Source: Neoceratodus forsteri
Taxonomy: Eukaryota > Chordata > Ceratodontiformes > Ceratodontidae
Assembly (NCBI GenBank): GCA_016271365.2
Contig: CM057459.1
Location: 488,139,501 to 488,203,500, forward strand
Length of the DNA stretch: 64,000 nt
Reading direction: 5' to 3'
Shown here: one piece after another, positions 1-11,215 of the stretch
Layout of the letters: every line of letters begins with the position of its first letter
Numbering within the stretch: the first letter of the stretch is position 1
Notes under the pieces: generated by a model
What the model saw: the letters and a program-made list of their open reading frames with translations, nothing else
Told to the model about the DNA's origin: nothing
Databases searched by the model: none
Translations under genes and position numbers: made by a program

Positions 1-1875
1 GCGGCACACCACAACACAGAGGCTTTGGGCTAGATGTGGGAAGCACCATCATCACCTTCTGCATCCTGCCTGTCAGGTATGAACTGAATCAATTGATGAT
101 CTTTCCTGACAGGCCACATCAGTACCACAGGAGGTCAAGTAGCACCTCATGATCCACAGTGTCAAACACTATTGACAGGTCCAGGAGAACAAAGATGGTA
201 TGCTCTCTCCTGTCCCTTGCCATCAGGAGATCATTAAGCACCTTCATCAGGGCAGTCTCTGTACTATGCCGAGCTCGGAACCCAGAATGGAATGCCTCAT
301 AAGTGCAAGAGGAGGCAAGATGCACCTTGAGCTGAATGGTCACCACTTTCTCAATGACCTTCCCTAAAAATAAGAGGTTTGAGACTGGTCTGTAGTTACT
401 GGGACACTCCGGGTCCAATGAGGATTTTTTCAGCAAGGGCCTAACCAACGCCTCTTTCGAGGATTCTGGGAAGACCGCACTGCTCAGAGAACTCTGGACA
501 ATCTCAGCAACCACAGGCCCAATCAGGTCCAAGCACTCCACTAAAAGGTGGGTAGGACCTGGATCTAGATCACGTTGTGTTGGCTGCATAGCAATCTCCA
601 TGGACAGAAAATCTGCCTTCTTTTCAGAGATTGCCCCTGATAGTCACTATAATGTGACCACAGGGCCAATTTGTCCTCCAACAATCCCGATCCCCTTCAG
701 CACCTCTCTAACCTCTGACCCTTTGTCTTTAACTCCCTGAGTTCTTCATCAAACCAAGGAGGTCTGTGGTGAGTAGACAGGGGTCAGACTTGAACCGGTG
801 CGACTAAATCAAAGGCCACCACAACTGCCCTATTATAGGCAGCCTCACCCTCCACCAATCCAGCCACACATGCAGCTTCCACACCCAATAGGTCCAACAC
901 CACCAACAGTCCTGATGAGGACACTCCTATTAAAGGGTGGTACCAGTCCATTTTCCCAGGGGCAGGACCATCAAAGGGGGAGCCACAAACCTGATACCCA
1001 CAGTGCTGTGATCTGACCATTCTACTTGGTCAATCTTCAGATCAGTCACCCCCAAGCCTGTCGAAACACAAGGTTGAGTGTATGGCCGTGTGAGTGGGTT
1101 GCAGACACAACATATTGTGTCAGGCCCATGGCCTCCATATTACTCAGGAGATCTGCCCCTGATCCTGGGAGCCCATCATCAGCCCAGGGATTGAAGTCCC
1201 CCAGAATAAGCCATCTTGTGAACTCCAACACCAAGGCAGTTACAAGCTCAGCAATTTCCCGTAGGAAGTCACCATCACCCCCCTGGTGCACAATAGATCA
1301 AGAGAAGCCTAATGCCCACACCAGGTCCACCTCATGCAGTCACACACTTGAATGACCTTGTGGGACCCATGGGGGTTGCACTGTGAGGCTCAGGCCAGTC
1401 TTAAAACAAATGGCCACCCCCTCACCCCTGCGATCCTTCCTAGGACTGTGTATCATGAAGTACCCAGCCAGCACCGCTGCCTCCAAAATGGGAGCAGCAT
1501 TTTCATCCAGCCAGGTCTCCATGATACATGCCAGGTATACTGAGGAAATCAAGTCCACCATTATGGCTGTCTTGCTCCTCATCGACCTGGTGTTACACAA
1601 TACAGCCCAGGTCAGATGAGGGAAGACTGCTGGATCAGTCTTCTGCCCATCTTTAATAATGGAGCCCTCGGGTACAGGCACCAGACAGGTAGAACCCCAG
1701 TCTAGTACCCATTTCACCCCAGGGCATCTCCTGGACCTCACCACCTGTGTCTGTGACCCTTCAGCAGCCACTCGAGCAAGCCTGCCCCCCCTCAGATCCC
1801 CCCTTTTTCAAGCTATCCCCAGCGCCCTTCAGCAGGTAATGACACCAGGACCTGGGGACTAGTAGGTGACAGGTC
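1..1875 (-). pseudogene. L2-clade LINE ORF2 fragment (endonuclease plus start of reverse transcriptase)
   Basis: A retrotransposon polyprotein remnant read on the minus strand. About 1771-1340 encodes the N-terminal half of an APE-type endonuclease (NTRSMRSKTA, then METWLDENAAP with the family's ETW motif). About 1291-1046 encodes its C-terminal half (LILGDFNPWADD, then ATHSHGHTLNLVF, which matches the usual THS.GHTLDLVF box). About 601-119 encodes the reverse transcriptase fingers and first catalytic motif ([38 protein letters not shown]). The reading continues past the window edge with an SYLTGR...CGVP box. In-frame stops and frame changes separate the pieces, so it is dead. The L2-like assignment rests on remembered L2 motifs; CR1 is less likely because the [11 protein letters not shown] style differs from the CR1 copies elsewhere in the window. 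Confidence 0.8.
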
Positions 1876-2294
1876 CTGGGGGGGCGGTATAAGATTGAAC
1901 CTGGTGAGGAGCCAAGTTGGTGGTCTTACCAGCATTTTGTGAAGCAGGCATCTGACACTATGGGGAGGCCATAAATAGATCCCACATAGCCTTGTAGTTA
2001 GAAAAGTTGCTTTAATAAGAAGGAGGGATTTGTCTTCTCCATCTGTCTTAAATAAGACATTTGTGCTCCAAGGTATTAAAGGAAATAGTCCTGCAGCCAA
2101 AGAAATCCTTGCATTTGAAAATGTTACCTCTTTGAAGTGCTCAGAGGGTATATCCCATGCTAGAGGAATAACAAAGCCACAGAATGGACCCTGAGGAGAA
2201 AGAGACAACTGTGCATTACAGATGCTTCATGCTTTGGCTACCCAGTTACTGTACAGAGCCCATAGGTGGATATATTGGAGCCTTTAACACCTTG
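1876..2294. other. unassigned stretch between two LINEs
   Basis: A minus-strand open stretch covers much of it but resembles no family I know. It may be the 5' region of the upstream minus-strand LINE. No promoter, repeat or terminal structure is visible. Confidence 0.3.
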
Positions 2295-2321
2295 GAGCAC
2301 AAATGTTGTAGCCAATGTGCA

Positions 2322-3557
2322 AATTCAAATGTGGTACCTATCTTCAAAAGTGGGGACCATTTAACCCTTGACAATTACAGGCCCATCTCCCTACTCCCTC
2401 ACCTGAGCAAACTACTTGAAAAAGTTGTACACCTCCAGTTCTCAGAACATCTTGAAAAATACAACCTCCTATGTCTCCTCCAGCATGGTTTCCTCAAGAG
2501 CCACATTACCTCCTCTGTTTTGGTCCTTTTCTCTGATCATGTGCTGAGAAACATGGACCAAGGCAAAGCCACATGTGCTGTCTTCATAGACCTATCAAAA
2601 GCTTTTGACCTTGTTGACCATCACCTCCTTCACTCAAACCTGTCTTTCTTTGGCTGCTCTGCCGGAACTGTTGCTTGGTTCCGCAGCTATCTATCCAATC
2701 GGTCTCAGTTTGTCATCATCAACAATGCCTCATCTGCTGCCCTCCCCATAAACACTGGAGTCCCCCAAGGTTCCAAACTCAGATCCCTGCTCTTCTCAAT
2801 ATTCATTAATGCACTCCCAAGGGATAGCCTCAGCTGTCAAGGCTCCTCTATGCAGATGATCTGGTTATCTGCCATAGCAATAAACCCATTGAGTTCATCT
2901 CCTTCATCCTCACACACAACTATGGCTCTGCTTATAAATGGTTCCTCTCCAACAGGCTCCTAGTCAATGAAAGGAAGACAAAGTCCATGCTCTTTGGCTC
3001 CAAACCTTTCCTCACCAAAGCTACCAAATCCAACTCTTCTCTCCTAGTACACATCTTAGCAGGCCCTCCCTCTTGAAAATGTCCCATCTTTAAAATACTT
3101 GGGTGTCACTCTTGACCACTCCCTCTTTTTCACCGAGCATGTCAACAACACCATGCAGAGAATTCACCAAAAACTTGGTGCTGCTTATAGTCTCAAATAC
3201 TTTCTGTCGGCTGAAGCATGCCTTGCTATTGCCCAGGGTAACCTACTGCCTCTCCTTGACTACTGCTCCCCTATATACTCCTTTGTATCAACTACCTTGC
3301 AGTCAAGACTAAACACTACCTTTAACTCTGCCTGTCAATTCATCCTTCAAGTTCCCCACCAGATCCACCACTGCACATTTTGCCAGTCTCTAGGCTGGCT
3401 CCCTCTGCAAGGTTGCTTTGACTATGCTATGGGCTGCCTAGTGGACAATGCACTTAGAAACTGACACCTATTTCAATACTCACTCCTCTTGACAGACAGA
3501 GTAGCTCCTAGGACACTTAGGGTAGCCTCAGTCCCCCTGCTGGAGGCACCCACATCT
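2322..3557 (+). pseudogene. L2-like LINE reverse transcriptase, frameshifted
   Basis: Reverse transcriptase of the LINE above; when intact it copies LINE RNA into DNA at the target nick. Visible motifs in order are VVPIFKSGDHLTLDNYRPIS, CAVFIDLSKAFDLVDHHLLH (first catalytic Asp), and INTGVPQGSKLRSLLFSIFI. A frame change near 2840 follows, after which the second catalytic box reads LLYADDLVICHSN in another frame. A further frame change leads to LGVTLDHSLFFTEHVNNTMQ and LPLLDYCSPIYS (3099-3464). Both catalytic motifs therefore survive in the DNA, but no single frame joins them, so the copy is inactive. Confidence 0.8.
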
Positions 3558-4250
3558 CTAAAGGTGGGCAAGCAATGTGAGAAGGCAGCAAGGAGGGCTG
3601 GGGGGATACTGGGATGCGTAGGGAGAGGCATCACCAGTAGAAAACAGGAAGTTATTATCCCTCTGTACAGACAGCTGGTGAGACCCCATCTGGAGTACTG
3701 TGTGCAGTTCTGGAGACCCAATCTCCGCAAAGACATAGACAGGATGGAAGCTGTCCAGAGGAGGGCAACTAAATTGGTGCAGGGTCTGCACCGGAGGACA
3801 TATGAAGAGAGACTTAAGGAGCTTAATATGTATAGCCTCGAGGAAAGGAGGGAGAGGGGGGACATGATAGAAACTTTCAAGTACCTCAAGGGAATCAACA
3901 AAGTCCAAGAGGGTAGCATCTTTCAAAAAAAGAGGTGTGCAAGAACAAGAGGGCAGAATTTGAAGATAGAGGGCGGCTCAGAGGTAATTTAAGGAAGTAT
4001 TTTTTCACAGAGAGGGTTGTGGATGCATGGAATGGCCTTCCGGAGGAGGTTGTGGAGTCAAAATCAGTGGTGGAATTCAAGCATGCATGGGATAGTCATA
4101 AAGCAATTCTGGGGGGTGGGGGTAGGAAGAAGTAGGCTGCTGGTTAACTAGGATCTGCAGCTTATCCAGTAGGTAGGGAAATGGGCAGACTGAGTGGGCC
4201 AAGCAGTCCTTATCTGCCGTCAAAGTCTATGTTTCTATGTTTCTATGTTT
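3558..4250 (+). mobile_element. CR1 LINE 3' fragment nested in L2-like LINE
   Basis: 5'-truncated CR1 copy. It encodes the C-terminal ORF2 segment (ILGCVGRGITSRKQEVIIPL, LVRPHLEYCVQFW, RRERGDMIETFKYLKGINKV). A one-base frame change near 3935 then leads to RGRLRGNLRKYFFTERVV and WNGLPEEVVESKS. The 3' end has the CR1 hallmark of a repeated octamer (TCTATGTTTCTATGTTTC, 4227-4250). The host LINE's coding sense stops just before it and resumes just after, which fixes both borders to within a few bases. The insertion is younger than the host copy. Confidence 0.85.
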
Positions 4251-4927
4251 CCATGGCAATGAGAAGAAGAGCTTTCTCTGTGTCTGCACCCTCTCTATGG
4301 AACACACTTCCACCATCCATCCGCTCATCCCACACATACCTGGCTTTCAAACAGACTATGAAAACCTGGCTCCTAGCTACTGCTGACTGTCACTGTTTTC
4401 AGTAATTAACATTAGGGCACCCTAATACCCATGTTTCTATCCACTTCCTCTGCCATCCAATCATCTCCTCTCTCATCTCTGTTTTTGTCTAAACTCTTCT
4501 TCCCTCTGAACCTCTAATCCCTGAAACTGATGTGAGTATCTGATTATATGAATCTGCACAGCTATATTGATGGCCCTGTACTAAGCTGGATTTGTGTCGT
4601 ATTTATGATGCTACATATGTTCTCTTGCACCATGTAATGTGGCTCCTGTATTTCAAGTTTATCTCAGTTATCTCAGTTGTTATGCATGTCTCCTTTTCAC
4701 ACTATGTCTTTCTTGCCATGCCTGGCCATTGCCTAACTCTGCTGCCATTTAATTTTTTATTTTTCACACCACCTCATGCCTGAGGTGTGAATTACGGTAT
4801 TAACGGTATTAACCTGTATGTGCTGCTGTGTTTCTGTGTTGTTTGCCACTCGGTGGCCTGGGTCATGACTGAAAATGGTCCTTTGGATCAGTGCACTTAC
4901 CCAGTAAACAAAAACATAAATAAATAA

Positions 4928-5201
4928 GTCCCTGAGGGACAGAATCCAAAGATAGAAAGAAATCCTTGGGGGCAGCACAGAACCATTGAGGGGCAAATAA
5001 ATATTTGGGTGTGAGCTGTACAGTTGGGGAAAATGTCTGGTATTGTTGGGGCTAATGCCCAAAGTATTAACAATAGTAGCAAGAACAAGAGGGTAGAGCC
5101 ATGGTTAATGGAAGGAAGGTGGAGGTAGTAGCCATGTAAGGGTAGTATGAATGGGAGAGTGAAGCCCTTAACTGGTAGTATGAAGGTGGAGGTCATAAAC
5201 T
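4928..5201. other. unassigned spacer
   Basis: No coding pattern, repeat or terminal structure seen. It begins directly after the LINE tail. Confidence 0.3.
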
Positions 5202-5972
5202 GTCTCTGTCTACATGCGGTGAGACTGCATTCTGCAGTGAGACAGTACTGGCAGAGTTTTTAAGTGTGGTTTTGGTGCTGTTTATAGTGTGTATATTATG
5301 AGAGGAGCAACAAGTGGACAGCTAGCAACCAGGCCCCAAACCAGGAAGTGCATTGAGATCTATAGTTTGACTGCTACTCAAAACGAACTACAGCCTGTTA
5401 CTTACTCCCCCTTATTGATGAGGGCAGGGGGTTTTGCAAGTGCCTTATATCTTTTATACTAAGAGGGATTACTTTTGCTTTTTACAGATTTTGAAACTAT
5501 TTTCTGATGCTGTGCCTGGAAGAGCAAGGGTCATGTGACGCGAGGAAACTTCCAGGTCCCAGACTATAAATGGCAAGCTCCGAGCGAGTGGGACATTCCA
5601 GAAACTCTCTCTGTCCACATGCTGTGAGATTGCATTCTGCAGTGAGACAGTATTGGCAGAGTTGTTAAGTGTGATTTTGGTGGTGTTTATAGTGTGTATA
5701 TTAAGAGAGGAGCAACAAGTGGACAGTTAGCAACCAGGCCCCAAACCAGGAAGTGCATTGGGATCTGTAGTTTGACTGCTGCTCAAAACGAACAACAGCT
5801 TGTTATTTTCTCCCCCTTATTGACTGAGGGCAGGGGTTTTGCAAGTGCCTTATATTTTTTATATGAAGAGGGCTTACTTTTGCTTTTTACAAATTTTAAA
5901 ACAATTTTCTGAGACTGTGCCTGGATGAGCGAGGGTCATGTGACTCGAGGAAACTTCCAGGTCACAGACTAG
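5202..5972 (+). repeat. two-unit direct tandem duplication, period about 405 bp
   Basis: The second unit restarts near 5607. For example, ATTCTGCAGTGAGACAGTA occurs at 5229 and, with one change, at 5634, which gives the 405-bp period. Each unit holds the same ordered landmarks: AGAGGAGCAACAAGTGGACAG, CAACCAGGCCCCAAACCAGG, a CCCCCTTATTGA stretch, and a CATGTGACxCGAGGAAACTTCC stretch at its end. The first unit has a TATA-like ACTATAAATGG just before the junction. Units differ at several percent of sites. This could be two tandem LTR-like or promoter-bearing units; no primer binding site or coding sequence supports a retrovirus-like element. Confidence 0.6.
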
Positions 5973-6125
5973 GAACTGCAAGCCCCCAGTGAGTGGGGCG
6001 AGCTTGGGCGGAGTGTGTGATTGCCGCGCATGGAGTCATGCACAGAGACATGCACATCATAGCTCATGTCAAGCATTTCTAGTGTGGATAGAGTGGATAA
6101 GGGGCCACAAATACATCCCATGTTT

Positions 6126-6450
6126 AGAGGTACAATACAAGTCACATTAAACTGTTTCACCAATGAGTTGGTTTAGCTTTGTTTTTTTTTTACAGTTGGA
6201 AATGCACTGGCAACTCATACTGCATTGTTTTTTAATGATTAACCAGCTCAAGAGAAATGTCTGTAAAGTGTCTTTGCAGCTCAGTTGGAATGCATCTGTA
6301 GTCCAGTCACAATGCAATGTAAAACTGAGTTTTAACTCTTAAGAAACAGTTTGTGCAAGGCTTTGTGCTGGATCCAGCAACACTTATGCAACTCAACCAG
6401 AAATGCTACAGCAACTCATTGCAGGAACAGTTTAATGTGACTTGTACTGT
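6126..6450. mobile_element. MITE-like element with about 40-bp terminal inverted repeats
   Basis: The left end reads TACAAGTCACATTAAACTG followed by a pyrimidine-rich turn and AATGAGTTGG. The right end (about 6405-6450) carries the same block in inverse (CAGTTTAATGTGACTTGTA, preceded by CAACTCATTG). The interior is non-coding and contains further CAACTCA/TGAGTTG subrepeats. The target duplication is not clear. Superfamily unknown. Confidence 0.6.
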
Positions 6451-6597
6451 ACTGTAATTAGTTTTGGCCAAACCTTGTGTGTCATCCAGGTAGATGATCA
6501 CTTTGTTATAGGGCTTTTACAAATAAACATTTGTTTTGGTCATCCCCCAATGAATATTAATGAAGGGGTTGTTACCCTGATTGCAGGGGAGGTGGCT

Positions 6598-7640
6598 ATG
6601 ACATGTATCATTTGCAACAGTTTCTCAGTCAATAGTAAAGAAGAGTTTGATGGCATAAAGTATAAACAATGCTAGGACATATATTCACTTAAATCCAAAC
6701 TATTTGAACTAGAATCCAAGCAAAAAAATATTTTGCAGTACAAATTAAACAAACCAGGAGTGTGTCCATTCAACAATTGATGCTATGTTAGTGACACTAC
6801 CTAACAACCCCAGTGACTCTTCATTAAGGCATAACGGTCAGATGGACAGTGATGATGATTCTGACTAGTCACCTGCTGTAAAAAAATGCCCACTTACAAA
6901 GGGCAGGAGAGCCATGAATTTCACCATTCCATGGCAGAATAAGTTTGAGGTGTTAAGCAACCTTGATCCTGATACAAATCAATCACTACCAGAAAGGAAT
7001 AACACAATGATGCAAGGGGAAGTACACAAGTAGAACTCTCCGATGCACCATTGACTTCATTGTCTAGTGGAAAAGCAGTAGACATAGTACAAGTATCTAC
7101 TCCTAATATTGATTAAAATATGGCAGCAAATCCTCTAGCTAATCCACCACACCCTGGTCCCCCTGGACAGCTACTAGTCTTAGGAGATTCCATCATACAG
7201 TATACTGATGGTATAATCTGTAATGAGTATAAAGCTAATCACCCCTGTTCAAGTTTTAGGGGGGCTAAAATTAAAGACATTGAACTTATGTCAAAGAACA
7301 TACTCCAGAGTGCAGGTCCAAACCCCCTGGTTGTAGTCCATGCAGGAACAAACAACATTAACAACCCCAGAATTGAGGATATGAAAACAGATTTTATATC
7401 TCTAGTAAAGAACATTAAACAATCTGGTTGTAAGATCTGTATTTCTAAAATCCTCCCAGTCCAAAAGGCAAGCAGAGCAAGAACAACTAAAAATAAATCA
7501 TTATAATGATGGGATAAGGAAATGGACCTTAAAAGAATCAGTCCCTTGCCTCACCCACTGGGACTAATTTGAAGACAGTCATAGCCTGTACTGCTGGGAT
7601 GGGCTCCACTTAAGCAAAAGAGGGAACTCTTTACTGGATA
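6598..7640 (+). pseudogene. LINE ORF1: zinc-finger-like motif, coiled-coil region, SGNH esterase
   Basis: ORF1 of CR1-group LINEs encodes an RNA-associated protein that often ends in an SGNH (GDSL-like) hydrolase. Here the likely ATG at 6598 opens MTCIICNSFSV, followed by a KYKQC pair of Cys and then LKSKLFELESKQ, which resembles the Cys-rich finger plus coiled coil seen in such proteins. After a stop-rich gap, 7120-7506 encodes QLLVLGDSIIQ (nucleophile Ser block) and VVVHAGTNNINNP (Asn block). A different frame at about 7595-7640 gives WDGLHLSKRGNSLLDK with the Asp-x-x-His pair. All three catalytic blocks are recognisable but not in one frame, so it is a pseudogene. Confidence 0.7.
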
Positions 7641-8271
7641 AATAAATCCTTATATTTATTAACACTAATTAAAGCTAACAGCGAGGTTGCAAGTGGGAAC
7701 CTTTCATAAGTCATCATTTCAAAGTAATTACCTCAAAGAATTAAGGGTCCTTACTACTAATGCTAAAAGTCTAAATATAGTTAAAACTAGGGAATTGCAG
7801 AGTATTATTCAACAACACAATTTAGATATAGTTGCTGTGTGCGAAACATGGTGGGATGACTCTTCCAAATGATCTAATAACATCACAGGATTCTCATTAT
7901 GTAAGAGGAATAGAATTAATAAAAAAAGTGGAGGAGTCTGTTAATATGTCACAAAAAGGATAGCATCCACTGAGTATGTAGTTAATTCTGAAATGATAGA
8001 AGGAGTATGGACCTGCATAAAAATCCTAAATGGTGGTGATCTTATAGTTGGCATTTTTTATAGACCCCCTTTTGCAGGCAACAATTATGACCTAGAACTA
8101 AAATCTATCATTTGTGAATTATCGGAACAAAATAACTTTATTGCCCTGGGTAACTTAAATCTCCCTGGTATTGACTGGGCCTCCCTCAAGGCATCAGTGC
8201 ATCAGGAATCACTGTTTCTGGATGTGACAATAGAACCTGGCCTTGAACAACTGATATCAGAACCTACAAAG

Positions 8272-8773
8272 CTGGTCCAGTGGAGTGGAGGGCTGAGGCA
8301 TCATGCCTTACCTCTTGCCATGCCGGCAACCCATGTTCGCAGTGTGAGTGGGCCACCGGGGGTCAGTTGGGAAGGGAGAGGATCAAGCATCTGAAGAACA
8401 GCTTATCTCTCCTGAGGAGGGGTGGGAGTGGAGTCCACTGCCTGTCTAACCCCTAGCGGTGGCTGGTGGTGGGCACTGTGTGTTCACACATAGGGGGAAG
8501 ATGCGGGGCAGATGCCTGGTGTGCCACATACAGAAGCGTGTGTGGTTCAGGCATTGGCATCATTGCATGGTGCCACACCACACTCTGGGAATGTGGGAAA
8601 ATGGTGGCGAAAAGACATCAACCATCAGGATGAAGCCCAGCTCCTCACAGGCTCTGCACCTGGCTAGCTGGCACCTTGCTAGAGCAAGAGAGGTAAGTCC
8701 AGTGGATGCCTGGATAATAGGACTGGGGCGCCAGATGGAAGAGGGCCAGCAGCAGGAGCAGAAAGAAAGAAGG
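8272..8773 (+). mobile_element. unrecognised 502-bp retroposed insert with target duplication
   Basis: It splits the LINE endonuclease between ISEPTK and NNILDV. It is flanked by near-identical copies of TATCAGAACCTACAAAG (8255-8271) and TATCAGAATCTACAAG (8774-8789), a 16-17-bp duplication typical of LINE-driven insertion. Its right end is purine-rich (GCAGAAAGAAAGAAGG), which suggests a plus-strand 3' tail. It is GC-richer than the host LINE and encodes no convincing protein. GTGGTTCAGGCATTGG near 8540 faintly resembles a Pol III B box but is not convincing. I do not recognise the family. Confidence 0.65.
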
Positions 8774-9977
8774 TATCAGAATCTACAAGAAGAAATAATA
8801 TCCTTGATGTTATACTCACAAATATTCCAACACAGTTATCTAGTATAACTACTCTCCTCCCTCTAGGAAATAGTGATCAAATCAGCATTATGTTTTGTAT
8901 ACACAAACAATACACTTTTCCAAATAAGTCTTGGGTTAAATATCATTACACCAGAGGGAACTATAGAGATATAAGAAAAATGCTAACATTTAAAGATTGC
9001 AATTACATCCTAGCTAGCAATACAGTACAGGAATACTGGACCACTGTGAAATCTTTCATTAACAGATTAGTAGACATGTTTATCCCATTAAAGATATTCA
9101 CTAATACCAGGGGTAAAATACCTCCTTGGTTGACTAAAATAGTTCAGAAGCATACCAAAAGGAAGGAAAAGGCATACACTAAATACAAAAATGATCCCAG
9201 TGACCGTAAGAAAGAAAAGCATAAACTGGAATTAAAAACAACAAAACAAATAATTAGGCAAGAAAGAAGCAAACTTGAATTCAGGTTATCCATAAACAAA
9301 GATCCCAAAGTCTTCTTTGCCTACATTAGGAACAACAACAAATCAACTATTCACTTGGGCCCATCTGTGAAAATAATAAAGAATTAAATGAGCCAACTGA
9401 CATAGTGAATGCATTTAATACATTGTTTGATTCAGTCTTTTCCAAGTCAAATCCAATCTCTGTCCCTAAAATCAAACCAGAGGATATATTTAAGGCTATT
9501 ACAGAAAATGAGGTAAACAGCTCTAAAGGAAGTTAAGGATAAATCCTCCTCAGCGCCGGATCTTATTAATGTTAAATTTGTAAAGGAAACAGCTGATGAG
9601 TTAATAACCCCTCTCTCCATCTTGTTTAATAAATCCCATCAAACTGGTAAAATCCCTTCAGAATGGAGGAAGGCTATGTTGGTACTTATATATAAAAAGG
9701 GAAACAAAACTAAGACTAATGACTGTAGACCCATTAGTCTGACCTCAATTATATGCAAATACATGGAGAAATTATTAAAATCTAGGCTTAAACTTGAGAT
9801 TTTTAACGAGAACTTAGGTGACCCAAATCAGCATTGCTTCATTAAGGGAAGCTCTTATACCAGTAACTTAATATTGTTCTACGACTCAGTAAGTAGAAGC
9901 CTGGACAAGAGAATTCTTGTGGATGTCCTGCTACTTGACCTAAAGAAAGCTTTTTATAAGGTACCCCATGCACAACT

Positions 9978-10415
9978 TATTTATTTATTTAGTTTTTGTT
10001 GACCTAGTAAGTGCACTAGACAAGTTCAGTCTATTTCCAGGCACGACCCAGGGGAGGGGGATACAGATGAATGCTTACTGACCTTGAACCAGATTAATCT
10101 GTTGTTGGTATTTTTTTTTTTAGTGAATGAGGGAAATTTGGCCAGGACACCAGGGAAATTCCTCTACTCTTTTTGATAAGTGCCATGGGATCTTTAATAT
10201 CCACCTGAACTACCACCAATCCAGGCAGATGGGACCTCGGTTTAATGTCTCATCCGAAAGATGGCACCTCAGAAGTGCAGCACCCCTCTCATGCTGCACT
10301 ACAGTGTCAGTACTGGGATATTAACCCAAGTGCCAGATGTGGGAACTGAACCCACAGTCCTCTGATCTCCTAGCCTCAGAGGCGAGTGTGCTACCTGCTG
10401 AGCCACTGACACTGA
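9978..10415 (-). mobile_element. tRNA-derived SINE with L2-type 3' tail
   Basis: On the minus strand the head at 10415 reads with an A-box-like TGGCTCAGCAGGTAGC and a B-box-like GGGTTCAGTTCCC (10337-10353). A conserved body follows (GATGAGACATTAAACCGAGG, GATCCCATGGCACTTATC, GTGTCCTGGCCAAATTTCCC). This matches from memory the body of fish and shark HE1-type tRNA SINEs. The tail (GGGTCGTGCCTGGAAAT ... TAGTGCACTTACT ... AAATAAATAAATAA) closely resembles the 3' end of the LINE at 4848-4927. Flanks share ACAACTTAT (9972) and CAAACTTAT (10416), a short imperfect target duplication. Confidence 0.8.
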
Positions 10416-11215
10416 CAAACTTATACTCAAAATGTCCAAAATTGGACTAAATCCTTATCTAGTTAGATGGGTATCCGCATGGCTTACCAGTAGAACTGAA
10501 CAAGTCTGTGTCTCAGATACATTATCAAAAGAAATCGAGGTCACAAGTGGTGTACCCCAAGGATCAGTACTGGGCTCAGTTCTTTTTGGAATCTTTATTA
10601 GTGACATAAACTTAGGTACCCACTGCTAGATGGTCAAATTTGCTGATGACACCAAACTCAGTTTGGAAATGGATTTAAATGCTAAATCTGCCCTCATCCA
10701 ACAAGCTAATAATTTAATTGATAATTGGGCCAGACTAAATAAAATGGAATTTAATATAGAGAAATATTCGGTAATACACTTCGGTAAAAGAAATTCCAAT
10801 GCTACTTACTATCTAAATGGGTGTCCACTTAAAGCAGTATATTCAGAAGTAGACCTGGGTGTCATTATCAATAAAGAACTGTCATCCATCGACCAGTATA
10901 AAGTAGTAGCATTCGGAGCCAACAGAGTCGTCAACTCAATAAAGAAATATTTTGTCAACAGAAGCAAGGTCTGCATCCTTCCATTATATACAACCTATGT
11001 TAGACCATGTGTGGATTATGCAGCCTCATTCTGGGCACCTTACTTACTTAAATATTCTAGGCTATCTATCTGGTTAACAGCTGCTCCCCCGAAATGTTTA
11101 AACATTCCCTTGATAAGTATTTATTAGATTATGGGTCATAACATACACTCTGCAAGTGCAGGGAAGATGATCTCGATGGGCCTCAGCCTTCTTCCACCTT
11201 AAATTACTGAGTAAT

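Larger units (their letters stand above)
2295..4927 (+). mobile_element. L2-like LINE, 5'-truncated, with CR1 fragment nested inside
   Basis: A plus-strand LINE copy. It begins inside the reverse transcriptase, runs to the ORF2 C-terminus and ends in a short 3' tail of the ATAAATAAATAA type at about 4915-4927. A CR1 3' fragment (3558-4250) interrupts it. The coding sense resumes on the far side with RRRAFSVSAPSLWNTLPPSI (4262 on), the usual C-terminal FSVAAPxLWNxLP box. The last 80 bases (from GGGTCATGACTGAAAATGG) match the tail of the SINE at 9978-10415, so this LINE type was probably that SINE's mobilising partner. Confidence 0.8.
7687..11140 (+). pseudogene. LINE ORF2: endonuclease and CR1-type reverse transcriptase, interrupted
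   Basis: Endonuclease: LRVLTTNAKSLNIVKTRELQ and VAVCETWWDDSSK near 7740-7860, then FIALGNLNLPGIDWASL (GDFN box changed to GNLN) to ISEPTK at 8270. After the 502-bp insertion the reading continues NNILDVILTNIPTQ and LPLGNSDQISI (SDH box). The linker KIPPWLTKIVQKHTKRK follows. Reverse transcriptase: IPSEWRKAMLVLIYKKGNK, CRPISLTSIICKYMEKLL, VDVLLLDLKKAFYKVPHAQL (first Asp) up to 9975; the SINE; then VTSGVPQGSVLGSVLFGIFI and VKFADDTKLSLEM with an intact F-ADD box (10630 on). The C-terminus reaches YVRPCVDYAASFW. Several stops separate the blocks. Catalytic residues of the polymerase remain visible. Confidence 0.8.
6451..11215 (+). mobile_element. CR1-group LINE, nearly full length but decayed, with two insertions
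   Basis: Contains, in order: a zinc-finger-like and SGNH-esterase ORF1 (6598-7640), an APE endonuclease, and a CR1-type reverse transcriptase ending near 11140, followed by a short 3' region with a GATGGGCCTCAGCCTTCTTCC segment. Two younger insertions split ORF2: an unrecognised 502-bp element at 8272-8773 and a tRNA SINE at 9978-10415. The copy is AT-richer than the other CR1 copies here and has many stops, so it is an old subfamily. The 5' limit is uncertain. Confidence 0.75.

Noticed and set aside
10337..10415. Functional tRNA gene at the SINE head
   Set aside because: A and B boxes are recognisable but the acceptor stem does not close, and a SINE body and tail follow.
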